Source of the DNA: Streptomyces fodineus
GTDB lineage: Bacteria; Actinomycetota; Actinomycetes; Streptomycetales; Streptomycetaceae
Assembly (NCBI RefSeq): GCF_001735805.1
Contig: NZ_CP017248.1
Span: 4,774,001-4,838,000 of the forward strand
Reading direction: 5' to 3'
Length of the DNA: 64,000 nucleotides
Made by a program: the position numbers and the translations under genes. Below, one piece after another: positions 34,467 to 42,761 of the stretch; the stretch's first letter is position 1, and each line of letters opens with the position of its first letter. The notes beneath the pieces were generated by a model, which was not told where the DNA came from, made no database searches, and worked only from the letters and a program-made list of their open reading frames with translations.

Positions 34467-35636
34467 TCAGTCTCCCTTCGCGGCCTCGAACAGCTCCGCC
34501 CGCGGATCCTCGCCCGCGGTCGCCTCGCGATACGCCTCGAGCGCATCACGAGCCTTCCCCGACAGGTCCGTGGGAACACGCACCTCGACGGTGACCAGCA
34601 GATCGCCGCGGGTGCCGTCCTTGCGGACCGCGCCCTTGCCGCGAGCGCGCATGGTGCGGCCGTTGGGCGTGCCGGGCGGCAGCTTCAGGGTGACGGCCGG
34701 GCCGCCGAGGGTGGGTACCCGGACCTCGCCGCCGAGGGCCGCCTCGGGATACGTGACCGGCACGGTGACGGTGAGGTTGTCGCCCTTGCGCCCGAACACC
34801 GGGTGCTCGCCGACGTGCACGACCACGTACAGGTCGCCCGCCGGTCCGCCCCGCTCGCCGGGCGCGCCCTTGCCGCGCAGCCGGATGCGCTGGCCGTCGG
34901 TCACCCCGGCCGGGATGCGGACCTGCATCGTGCGCGAGGACTTCGCGCGGCCGCTGCCCTTGCACTCCATGCAGGGGTGCTCGGCGATCAGGCCGCGGCC
35001 CTTGCAGTCGGGGCAGGGGTCGGTGAGCGAGAAGCCGCCGCCGGAGCCCCGGGCGACCTGCCCGGTGCCGACGCAGGTCGGGCACACACGCGGTGTGCCG
35101 TTCTTGTCGCCGGTGCCGGAGCAGGCCTTGCAGGGTGACTGGGAGGACATCCGCAGCGGCACCGTGGCGCCCTCGATGGCCTCCGTGAAGCTCAGCGTGA
35201 CCTCGGTGTCGATGTCCTGGCCGCGCCGCGGCTGGGTACGGGTCGTGCCCGTGCCGCCGCGGTTGAACAGGCCCCCGAAGACGTCACCGAGTCCGCCGCC
35301 GAAGCCTCCGCCCTGGGTGGTCGCGCCGCCTCCGAAGAGGTCGCCCAGGTCGAAGTTGAAGTTGCCGCCGGCGCCCGGCCCCGGGCGGAAGCCGCCGTTG
35401 CCGAACAGGGCGCGTGCCTCGTCGTACTCCTTGCGCTTCTTGGGGTCGCCGAGAACGTCGTTCGCCTCGGAGACCTCCTTGAAGCGCTCCTCGGCCTTGG
35501 CGTTGCCCTTGTTGGCGTCCGGGTGGAACTCGCGGGCGAGCTTCCGGTACGCCTTCTTGATCTCGGCCTCGGTGGCGTCCTTGGGGACGCCGAGGACCTT
35601 GTAGTAGTCCTTCTCGATGAAGTCCTTGGTGCTCAT
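34467..35636 (-). CDS. dnaJ: Co-chaperone DnaJ
   Basis: 389 residues. J domain (about 8-75) with the HPD motif in FHPDANKG; Gly/Phe-rich region (about 85-135); four CxxCxGxG zinc-binding repeats (about 165-240, starting CKACSGTG); two C-terminal beta domains ending near 380. It stimulates DnaK ATPase and delivers substrates. It follows grpE in the operon. This is the operon DnaJ1 type of actinobacteria. Confidence 0.97.
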   Translation of the reverse strand: MSTKDFIEKDYYKVLGVPKDATEAEIKKAYRKLAREFHPDANKGNAKAEERFKEVSEANDVLGDPKKRKEYDEARALFGNGGFRPGPGAGGNFNFDLGDLFGGGATTQGGGFGGGLGDVFGGLFNRGGTGTTRTQPRRGQDIDTEVTLSFTEAIEGATVPLRMSSQSPCKACSGTGDKNGTPRVCPTCVGTGQVARGSGGGFSLTDPCPDCKGRGLIAEHPCMECKGSGRAKSSRTMQVRIPAGVTDGQRIRLRGKGAPGERGGPAGDLYVVVHVGEHPVFGRKGDNLTVTVPVTYPEAALGGEVRVPTLGGPAVTLKLPPGTPNGRTMRARGKGAVRKDGTRGDLLVTVEVRVPTDLSGKARDALEAYREATAGEDPRAELFEAAKGD

Positions 35637-35672
35637 CCCCGACGCCCCTCCTTCCCCTTGAGTGTCTTCACG

Positions 35673-36335
35673 TCAGCCCTCGTCCGGGCCACCGTTCTCC
35701 TCGTTGTCGGCCTGCTTCGCCTCGGTGGTCTCCTCGGCGCCCTCGGCCTTGACGGTCTGCGCGCCGGGCTGCGGCTCGGCGACGGCCACCCGCGCGGGGC
35801 GGATGGTGCGCTCGCCGATGCGATACCCGGGCTGCAGGATCGCCACGCAGGTCGTCTCGGTGACGTCCGGCGCGTAGGAGTGCATCAGAGCCTCGTGGAT
35901 GGTCGGGTCGAAGGGCTCGCCCTCCTTGCCGAACTGCTGCAGGCCCATCTTCGCCGCGACGGTCTCCAGCGACTCGGCCACCGACTTGAAGCCGCCGACC
36001 AGTTCGCCGTGTTCCCGCGCGCGGCCGATGTCGTCGAGCACGGGCAGGAGCTCGGTCAGGAGGTTCGCGATGGCGATCTCCTTGACCGCGATCCGGTCGC
36101 GCTCGACCCGGCGGCGGTAGTTCTGGTACTCCGCCTGGAGCCGCTGGAGGTCCAGCGTGCGCTCGTTCAGCGCGGTGCGCACCTGGTCCAGCTGGGCCAC
36201 CAGGCCCGCGCTTGCGTTTCCGTCCCCGGCCGGGGCCGCCCCCTCCTCGGGGGCGGCCTTCGACTCGGCGTCGTCGGGGGTGGCGCCGGAGGGGACGTCG
36301 GGCTTCTCCTCGAAGCCCGGGGTCTCCTCCGTCAC
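35673..36335 (-). CDS. grpE: Nucleotide exchange factor GrpE
   Basis: 220 residues from GTG 36335, overlapping the dnaK stop (GTGA). An acidic disordered N-terminus (about 1-50) and a long helix (ALNERTLDLQRLQAEYQNYRRRVERDR) lead into the beta domain (MHSYAPDVTETTCVAILQPGYRIGERTIRPARVAVAE). It releases ADP from DnaK. The C-terminal tail is Glu/Ala-rich. Confidence 0.97.
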   Translation of the reverse strand: MTEETPGFEEKPDVPSGATPDDAESKAAPEEGAAPAGDGNASAGLVAQLDQVRTALNERTLDLQRLQAEYQNYRRRVERDRIAVKEIAIANLLTELLPVLDDIGRAREHGELVGGFKSVAESLETVAAKMGLQQFGKEGEPFDPTIHEALMHSYAPDVTETTCVAILQPGYRIGERTIRPARVAVAEPQPGAQTVKAEGAEETTEAKQADNEENGGPDEG

Positions 36336-38179
36336 GCGGCACCGTCCTTGCGCTCGTCGTCCACGATCTCGGCGTCCACGACGTCGTCCTCGGCGGCCTT
36401 GGCGCCACCGGCGGCGGCACCCTCCGGGCCGCCCGCCTGCGCGGCCTGGGCGTCGGCGTACATGGCCTGGCCCAGCTTCTGCGAGACGGCCGCGACCTTC
36501 TCGGTGGCGGTGCGGATCTCGGCGGTGTCCTCGCCCTTGAGCTTCTCCTTCAGCTCGGCGACGGCCTCCTCGACCTCGGTCTTGATCTCGCCCGGGACCT
36601 TGTCCTCGTTGTCCTTGAGGAACTTCTCGGTCTGGTAGACCAGCTGCTCGCCCTGGTTGCGGGTCTCGGCGGCCTCGCGGCGGCGGTGGTCCTCCTCCGC
36701 GTACTGCTCGGCCTCCTGGCGCATCCGGTCGACCTCGTCCTTCGGCAGCGAGGAGCCGCCGGTGACGGTCATCTTCTGCTCCTTGCCCGTGCCGAGGTCC
36801 TTGGCCGTGACGTGCATGATGCCGTTGGCGTCGATGTCGAAGGAGACCTCGATCTGCGGGACGCCGCGCGGCGCCGGCGGCAGACCGGTCAGTTCGAACA
36901 TGCCGAGCTTCTTGTTGTACGCCGCGATCTCGCGCTCGCCCTGGTAGACCTGGATCTGCACCGACGGCTGGTTGTCCTCGGCCGTGGTGAAGATCTCGGA
37001 GCGCTTGGTCGGGATCGTGGTGTTGCGCTCGATCAGCTTGGTCATGATGCCGCCCTTGGTCTCGATACCGAGGGACAGCGGGGTGACGTCGAGCAGCAGG
37101 ACGTCCTTGACCTCGCCCTTGAGGACACCGGCCTGGAGCGAGGCGCCGATGGCGACGACCTCGTCCGGGTTGACGCCCTTGTTGGCCTCCTTGCCACCGG
37201 TCAGCTCCTTGACGAGCTCGGCCACGGCGGGCATACGGGTGGAGCCGCCGACGAGCACGACGTGGTCGATCTCGGAGAGGGCGATGCCCGCGTCCTTGAT
37301 GACGTTGTGGAACGGGGTCTTGGTGCGCTCGAGCAGGTCGGCCGTCAGCTGCTGGAACTGGGCGCGGGTGAGCTTCTCGTCCAGGTGCAGCGGGCCCTCG
37401 GCGGACGCCGTGATGTAGGGCAGGTTGATCGAGGTCTCGGTGGACGAGGACAGCTCGATCTTGGCCTTCTCGGCAGCCTCGCGCAGACGCTGCAGAGCCA
37501 TCTTGTCCTTGGACAGGTCCACGCCGTGGCCGGACTGGAACTGCTTGACCAGGAAGTCGACGATGCGCTGGTCCCAGTCGTCACCACCGAGGTGGTTGTC
37601 ACCGTTGGTGGCCTTCACCTCGACGACGCCGTCGCCGATCTCCAGCAGGGACACGTCGAAGGTGCCGCCACCGAGGTCGAAGACGAGGATCGTCTGGTCG
37701 TCCTTGTCGAGGCCGTAGGCCAGCGCGGCGGCGGTCGGCTCGTTGACGATGCGCAGGACGTTCAGACCGGCGATCTCACCGGCCTCCTTGGTCGCCTGAC
37801 GCTCGGAGTCGTTGAAGTACGCCGGGACGGTGATGACCGCGTCGGTCACCTTCTCGCCCAGGTAGGCCTCGGCGTCCCGCTTCAGCTTCTGCAGGATGAA
37901 CGCGGAGATCTGCTGCGGGTTGAAGTCCTTGCCGTCGAGCTGGATCTTCCAGTCCGTGCCCATGTGGCGCTTCACCGAGCGGATGGTCCGGTCCACGTTC
38001 GTGACCGCCTGGCGCTTGGCGACCTCGCCGACGAGCACCTCGCCGTTCTTGGCGAAGGCGACGACGGACGGCGTGGTCCTGGCGCCCTCGGCGTTGGTGA
38101 TGACGGTGGGCTCGCCGCCCTCCAGAACGCTGACGACGGAGTTAGTCGTGCCCAGGTCGATGCCGACCGCACGTGCCAT
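36332..38179 (-). CDS. dnaK: Chaperone DnaK (Hsp70)
   Basis: 615 residues from ATG 38179 (MARAVGIDLGTTNSVV); the longer frame upstream is not used because gaggaatc lies just before this ATG. ATPase domain about 1-365 with the phosphate loop GIDLGTTNS and IFVFDLGGGTFDVS-like signature; substrate domain about 375-500; lid and acidic tail. First gene of dnaK-grpE-dnaJ-hspR, under two HAIR operators. Also the HspR corepressor. Confidence 0.98.
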   Translation of the reverse strand: MARAVGIDLGTTNSVVSVLEGGEPTVITNAEGARTTPSVVAFAKNGEVLVGEVAKRQAVTNVDRTIRSVKRHMGTDWKIQLDGKDFNPQQISAFILQKLKRDAEAYLGEKVTDAVITVPAYFNDSERQATKEAGEIAGLNVLRIVNEPTAAALAYGLDKDDQTILVFDLGGGTFDVSLLEIGDGVVEVKATNGDNHLGGDDWDQRIVDFLVKQFQSGHGVDLSKDKMALQRLREAAEKAKIELSSSTETSINLPYITASAEGPLHLDEKLTRAQFQQLTADLLERTKTPFHNVIKDAGIALSEIDHVVLVGGSTRMPAVAELVKELTGGKEANKGVNPDEVVAIGASLQAGVLKGEVKDVLLLDVTPLSLGIETKGGIMTKLIERNTTIPTKRSEIFTTAEDNQPSVQIQVYQGEREIAAYNKKLGMFELTGLPPAPRGVPQIEVSFDIDANGIMHVTAKDLGTGKEQKMTVTGGSSLPKDEVDRMRQEAEQYAEEDHRRREAAETRNQGEQLVYQTEKFLKDNEDKVPGEIKTEVEEAVAELKEKLKGEDTAEIRTATEKVAAVSQKLGQAMYADAQAAQAGGPEGAAAGGAKAAEDDVVDAEIVDDERKDGAA

Positions 38180-38198
38180 GGTTGATTCCTCCAGCTGA

Positions 38199-38219
38199 CT
38201 TGAGTGGAACGGACTCAAG
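38199..38219. promoter_or_regulatory. HAIR operator 1 of the dnaK operon
   Basis: Perfect match to CTTGAGT-N7-ACTCAAG, 20 bases upstream of the dnaK start codon. Expected HspR binding site overlapping the leader. Confidence 0.95.
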
Positions 38220-38250
38220 TGTGCACGACAGCCGGGAATGGGTCAACAGA

Positions 38251-38271
38251 CCTGAGTCGTAGGGGCTCAAG
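38251..38271. promoter_or_regulatory. HAIR operator 2 of the dnaK operon
   Basis: CCTGAGT-N7-GCTCAAG, two mismatches from the consensus, 52 bases upstream of operator 1, about five helical turns. It lies at the end of the neighbouring transferase gene, two bases before that stop codon. Confidence 0.85.
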
Positions 38272-38273
38272 TC

Positions 38274-39317
38274 TTATCCGTTCCTTACACGCAACTGGCT
38301 GGTCACCTGCCCTCTGACCTGCGTCGATACCCCCTCCCGAGATGTCTGGACGGGGATACGGACACGGATACGAAGGAGTACGAGGACGGCGAACAGCACC
38401 CCGCCGGCCACCCACAGCGCGGCCCCCTCCCCCGTCCACCCCGTGTGCACGAGCACCCCGACGAGCACCGAGGAGAAGGAGCCCGCACCCAGCAGCACGA
38501 CCGACCCCGCCGGGGTGAGCCCGAGCCGGCGCAGCCGGTGTGCGAGGTGGTCGGGGCCGCGCCGCAGCAGCGGACGCCGGGCCAGCGCCCGGGCGAGGAC
38601 CACCAGGACGGCGTCGGCGACGGCGACCGCGGTGAGGCAGAACATCACCGCCGCGCTCGGCCCGATGGCATACCCCGCGCGCGTGAAGACGACGGACGAC
38701 GCCAGCAGGAAGCCGGTGAACAGCGAGCCGCAGGCGCCGAGCCCGATCCGCGCGGGATGCCAGTTGTGCATGAGGAAGCCGGTGAGCGCGGCGGCGAGCA
38801 CGCTCAGCAGCACGGCGAGCCCGTCCATCACCTCGGCGGCGGCACAGGCGCCGGCCCCGAACGCGGTCACCACCCCGACGGTCCCGGCCAGTCCGTCCGC
38901 GTGGTCGAGCCCCTTGAAGGCGAGGGAGGCGAGCACGATCCAGCCGAGGGCGAGGATCCCGCCCCACACGCCCGTCTCGCCGTACGGCACCACACAGGCC
39001 GCCGCCACGGCCGTACCGGCGACGAGAACCCGCGGGCGGAGCCGCCAGACGTCGGCGACCAGGCCCAGCACGGCCACCGCGGCGGCGGCGGACAGCAGCC
39101 GTACGACCCCGTCGCCGAGCGGGGCGATCCGGGTCTTCTGGCCCACCCAGGCGACGAGACAGGTGACGACCACCACGGCGAGCCCGCCGAACAGGGGCAG
39201 GGGCCGCTGCCACCGCCGGTCGAGGATGCCCGCCCGCAACGCGGGCACCCTGAGCAGCGCCGAGAGGACGGCGGCGAGGAGCAGGGCCGCGGTGGCGGCG
39301 GCGATCCCGTAGAGCAC
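38274..39317 (-). CDS. MraY/WecA-family polyprenyl-phosphate sugar-1-phosphate transferase
   Basis: About 347 residues from GTG 39317 (VLYGIAAATA); ATG at 39362 is an alternative. About ten membrane helices. The loop KGLDHADGLAG corresponds to the Asp-rich catalytic loop (NxxDGLDGLA) of the family, and GFLMHNWHPARIGLGACGS to the later FNxxPAxxFxGDxG loop; the second is altered, with Ala-Cys in place of Gly-Asp. It would move a sugar-1-phosphate onto undecaprenyl phosphate for wall polymer synthesis. Altered motifs leave substrate and even activity uncertain. Confidence 0.75.
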   Translation of the reverse strand: MLYGIAAATAALLLAAVLSALLRVPALRAGILDRRWQRPLPLFGGLAVVVVTCLVAWVGQKTRIAPLGDGVVRLLSAAAAVAVLGLVADVWRLRPRVLVAGTAVAAACVVPYGETGVWGGILALGWIVLASLAFKGLDHADGLAGTVGVVTAFGAGACAAAEVMDGLAVLLSVLAAALTGFLMHNWHPARIGLGACGSLFTGFLLASSVVFTRAGYAIGPSAAVMFCLTAVAVADAVLVVLARALARRPLLRRGPDHLAHRLRRLGLTPAGSVVLLGAGSFSSVLVGVLVHTGWTGEGAALWVAGGVLFAVLVLLRIRVRIPVQTSREGVSTQVRGQVTSQLRVRNG

Positions 39318-39505
39318 GGCTCTAAGGTAGGGGCGAATGTAGCAATTCGGTACGAATAACACGATCCGATGACCCGTGGGATGATGCGCATCACCCCGAG
39401 CCCTGCTGCATCCCGCAGGAAGATGGGGGTAGTCTCAGACGGACTGGATAAGTTACCGCTTAGTAATGTCGCTCGGTTAAGTTCGAGGCCGCCCCAGGAG
39501 CCCCA

Positions 39506-41773
39506 ATGCAACTCGCCGCGATCATCGTGTCGCTGGTCCTGATCGTGGTCGGCGTGGCACTGTTCGGCCGCGCCCTCCTCCAGATCTACAACTTCATGCG
39601 GCTGGGCCAGCCCGTACCCGCCGCGACGCGGACCAACGACCCCGCACAGCGCACCCTCACCGTGGTCAGGGAGTTCCTCGGCCACACCCGGATGAACCGC
39701 TGGGGCATCGTCGGAGTCGCGCACTGGTTCGTGGCGGTGGGCTTCTTCTCCCTGCTGCTGACGATCGTCAACGCGATCGGGCAGCTGTTCCAGGCGGACT
39801 GGATCCTGCCGGTCATCGGCGACTGGGCGCCGTACAACGTCTTCGTCGAGTTCATCGGCACGATGACGGTCCTCGGCATCCTCGTCCTGATCGCGATCCG
39901 CCAGCTGAGCCACCCGCGCACACCCGGCCGCAAGTCCCGCTTCGCGGGCTCCAACTTCGGCCAGGCGTACTTCGTCGAGAGCGTCATCCTGATCGTCGGC
40001 GTCTGCATCTTCATGCTGCACGCCCTCGAAGGCGCCCAGCACCACGTCGACGGCTACGAGGCCTCCTTCTTCATCTCGTACCCGGTCGTGTCGTGGCTGA
40101 AGGGCATGGACGTCTCCACGCTCCAGAACCTCACCTACTTCTTCGCCGGCCTGAAGATCGCGACCTCCTTCATCTGGATGATCGTCGTCGCGCTGAAGAC
40201 CGACATGGGTGTGGCCTGGCACCGCTTCCTGGCGTTCCCGAACATCTTCTTCAAGCGCAACGCCACCGGCGAGACCTCGCTCGGCGCCCTGCTGCCGATG
40301 ACGTCCGGCGGCAAGCCGATCGACTTCACCGACCCCGGCGAGGACGACGTCTTCGGCGTCTCCCAGGTCGAGCAGTTCTCCTGGAAGGGCCTGCTGGACT
40401 TCTCCACCTGCACCGAGTGCGGCCGCTGCCAGTCGCAGTGCCCCGCCTGGAACACCGGCAAGCCGCTCTCCCCGAAGCTGCTGATCATGTCCCTGCGGGA
40501 CAACGCCCACGCCAAGGCGCCGTACCTGCTGGCCGGCGGCGGCAAGACCGTGGAGGGCGAGGAGAAGGCGTCGGCCGAGGCCCTGAAGGACGTCCCGGCC
40601 TCCGCGCTGGCCGAGGCCGAGCGCCCGCTGATCGGCACCGCCGAGGAGAACGGCGTCATCGACCCGGACGTCCTGTGGTCCTGCACCACCTGCGGCGCCT
40701 GCGTCGAGCAGTGCCCGGTGGACATCGAGCACGTCGACCACATCGTCGACATGCGCCGCTACCAGGTCATGATCGAATCGGCCTTCCCCTCCGAGGCGGG
40801 CACGATGCTGAAGAACCTGGAGAAGAAGGGCAACCCCTGGGGCCTGGCCAAGAAGCAGCGCCTGGAGTGGACCAAGGAGGTCGACTTCGAGGTCCCGGTC
40901 GTCGGCAAGGACATCGAGGACCTCACCGAGGTCGAGTACCTGTACTGGGTCGGCTGCGCCGGCGCCCTGGAGGACCGCGCCAAGAAGACCACCAAGGCCT
41001 TCGCGGAGCTCCTCCACATCGCGGGCGTGAAGTTCGCGATCATGGGCGGCGACGAGAAGTGCACCGGTGACTCCGCCCGCCGCCTGGGCAACGAGCCCCT
41101 GTTCCAGGAGCTCGGCATGGAGAACGTGGCCGCGCTGAACATGGCCTTCGGCGAGGACGACGAGGACGAGTCGACCAAGAAGCCGAAGTCGGCGAAGAAG
41201 ATCGTCGCCACCTGCCCGCACTGCCTCAACACGATCGGCAACGAGTACCCGCAGCTCGGCGGCGACTACGAGGTCATCCACCACACCCAGCTGCTGCAGC
41301 ACCTGGTGGACGAGGGCAAGCTGATCCCGGTCACCCCGGTCGAGGGCATCATCACCTACCACGACCCGTGCTACCTGGGCCGCCACAACAAGATCTACAC
41401 GCCCCCGCGCGAGATCATCGGCAAGGTCCCTGGCCTGCGCAACGAGGAGATGCACCGCCACAAGGAGCGCGGCTTCTGCTGCGGCGCCGGCGGCGCCCGG
41501 ATGTGGATGGAGGAGCGGATCGGCAAGCGCATCAACAACGAGCGCGTCGACGAGGCCCTCTCCCTCAACCCGGACATCGTCTCGACGGCCTGCCCGTTCT
41601 GCCTGGTCATGCTCACGGACTCGGTCAACGGCAAGAAGAACGAGGGCAAGGCGAAGGAGTCCATCCAGGTCGTGGACGTCGCCCAGCTGCTCCTCGACTC
41701 CGTCAAGACCCCGGTCGACCCGGCCGGCGAGGCGGAGACCGAGAACGAGCCGGAGCCCGAGCCGGTGAAGTGA
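39506..41773 (+). CDS. Iron-sulfur membrane oxidoreductase (FadF/heterodisulfide reductase-like)
   Basis: 755 residues. Five or six N-terminal membrane helices (about 1-230) with histidines in AHWFVAVG and LHALEGAQHHVDG that may bind heme. Then two 4Fe-4S motifs, CTECGRCQSQCP (near 305) and CTTCGACVEQCP (near 395), and two CCG domains (CPHCLNTIGNEYP; CCGAGGARMWMEE; CPFCLVMLTD). This fusion is the FadF/EtfDH-like type that passes electrons from acyl-CoA oxidation or other flavoproteins to the quinone pool. The end is acidic (ETENEPEPEPVK). It is monocistronic between a promoter region and a strong terminator. Confidence 0.88.
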   Translation: MQLAAIIVSLVLIVVGVALFGRALLQIYNFMRLGQPVPAATRTNDPAQRTLTVVREFLGHTRMNRWGIVGVAHWFVAVGFFSLLLTIVNAIGQLFQADWILPVIGDWAPYNVFVEFIGTMTVLGILVLIAIRQLSHPRTPGRKSRFAGSNFGQAYFVESVILIVGVCIFMLHALEGAQHHVDGYEASFFISYPVVSWLKGMDVSTLQNLTYFFAGLKIATSFIWMIVVALKTDMGVAWHRFLAFPNIFFKRNATGETSLGALLPMTSGGKPIDFTDPGEDDVFGVSQVEQFSWKGLLDFSTCTECGRCQSQCPAWNTGKPLSPKLLIMSLRDNAHAKAPYLLAGGGKTVEGEEKASAEALKDVPASALAEAERPLIGTAEENGVIDPDVLWSCTTCGACVEQCPVDIEHVDHIVDMRRYQVMIESAFPSEAGTMLKNLEKKGNPWGLAKKQRLEWTKEVDFEVPVVGKDIEDLTEVEYLYWVGCAGALEDRAKKTTKAFAELLHIAGVKFAIMGGDEKCTGDSARRLGNEPLFQELGMENVAALNMAFGEDDEDESTKKPKSAKKIVATCPHCLNTIGNEYPQLGGDYEVIHHTQLLQHLVDEGKLIPVTPVEGIITYHDPCYLGRHNKIYTPPREIIGKVPGLRNEEMHRHKERGFCCGAGGARMWMEERIGKRINNERVDEALSLNPDIVSTACPFCLVMLTDSVNGKKNEGKAKESIQVVDVAQLLLDSVKTPVDPAGEAETENEPEPEPVK

Positions 41774-41792
41774 CAACACCGGTCCCACACGT

Positions 41793-41829
41793 ACGGCGCC
41801 CCCTGCAGCGCACAGGCAGGGGGCGCCGT
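41793..41829. terminator. Terminator of the iron-sulfur oxidoreductase gene
   Basis: A perfect 14-bp GC stem with a 9-base loop starts 20 bases past the stop codon. Confidence 0.88.
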
Positions 41830-41932
41830 CGTATGCGCGGCACCGGACGGGGACCGCGGGCGTCTTCGGCGAAAGCGCGGCCCCGGCCCCGCCGCCCTGC
41901 CATGCTGGGCCCCCGCGCACCGAGAGGACCCC

Positions 41933-42331
41933 ATGCCAACACGCCCCGGCGCCACGGCCGTTGTCGACGAACGGCCCTGGTACGCCGCCAACGAACTCCT
42001 GGCGTTCCTGCTCGAGCTCGCCGCGCTCGCGTGCCTGGGCTGGTGGGGATTCACCGTCGGCGCCGGCGCGGCCCTGCATGTCCTGCTCGGCGTGGGAACG
42101 CCCCTGCTGGCGATCGTCCTGTGGGCGCTGTTCGCGGCACCCAGAGCACGGCTGCGACCACGGCTGCCTCTCGTGCTCGTCGTCAAGGCGGTGGTGCTGG
42201 GCGGCGGTGCGACGGCCCTGTACGGCGTAGGACACCCGGTCACCGCCGCGGCCATGGCGGTCGTAGTGGTCGCGAACACAGCCCTGGCCGAAACCTTCCG
42301 CCGCACCCCGCCGGCCGAGCCCGCCGCGTAA
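41933..42331 (+). CDS. YrdB family membrane protein
   Basis: 132 residues from ATG 41933. Four hydrophobic helices: NELLAFLLELAALACLGWWGF, LHVLLGVGTPLLAIVLWALF, LVLVVKAVVLGGGATALYG and the last about 105-122. The opening WYAANELLAFLLELAAL is typical of YrdB (DUF2568). Function unknown. Confidence 0.8.
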   Translation: MPTRPGATAVVDERPWYAANELLAFLLELAALACLGWWGFTVGAGAALHVLLGVGTPLLAIVLWALFAAPRARLRPRLPLVLVVKAVVLGGGATALYGVGHPVTAAAMAVVVVANTALAETFRRTPPAEPAA

Positions 42332-42431
42332 CCGGCTGGAGAGCGGCGGATCCGTTCCACCACCCGAACCGACCCACGCAGGTCAGAGCCCTGCCGCGGG
42401 CGGCGGACGGGGAACGGATCCGCCCCCTCGC

Positions 42432-42761
42432 CTAAGCCCCCTTCGGGCCGGCCTGCTGCACCACCTCGAAGGACCACAGGGTGGAGCCGGAGGCGGCCGG
42501 CTTCGGCCGCTCGGCGCCCTCCCCGCCTCCCTGGTGCGCGGCCTTCATCGGGCCCTCCATCCACGCCTGGAAGGACTCCTCGTCACGCCAGCGGGTGTAG
42601 ACGAGGTAGGTGTCGGTGCCCTCGACGGGGCGCAGCAGCTCGAACCACTCGAAGCCGTCGGAGTTCTCCACCGCGTGGGCGCGGGAGGCGAACCGCTTCT
42701 CCAGCACCTCCCGCTGCTCGGCGGGCACGGTCAGCACATTGATTTTTACTACGCTAGGCAC
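42432..42761 (-). CDS. Antibiotic biosynthesis monooxygenase (ABM) domain protein, 5' end remodelled by element insertion
   Basis: 109 residues in the present arrangement, starting at GTG 42761 (VPSVVKINVL). ABM dimeric alpha/beta barrel: INVLTVPAEQREVLEKRF, FEWFELLRPVEGTDTYLVYTRW, FQAWMEGPMKAAHQ; related to heme-degrading or quinol monooxygenases. The native first codons (ATG, SVVKI) and an agga ribosome-binding site are found at 49.2 kb on the far side of element 1, so integration exchanged the promoter and first few codons. The body is intact, and a GTG start within the element end could keep it expressed. Confidence 0.8.
   Translation of the reverse strand: MPSVVKINVLTVPAEQREVLEKRFASRAHAVENSDGFEWFELLRPVEGTDTYLVYTRWRDEESFQAWMEGPMKAAHQGGGEGAERPKPAASGSTLWSFEVVQQAGPKGA
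42738..42755. other. attL of integrative element 1
   Basis: 18-base region matching the right junction at 49195-49212 at 14 of 18 positions, ending in ACGCT on both sides. It lies inside codons 2-6 of the ABM gene. Large serine recombinases need only short shared cores, consistent with the imperfect match. Confidence 0.75.

Noticed and set aside
36212..38185. 657-residue open frame on the plus strand
   Set aside because: Antisense to dnaK; valine/leucine/glycine run typical of shadows.
38867..42235. 1122-residue open frame on the minus strand
   Set aside because: Shadow of the FadF-like gene and of the MraY-like gene in the wrong frame.
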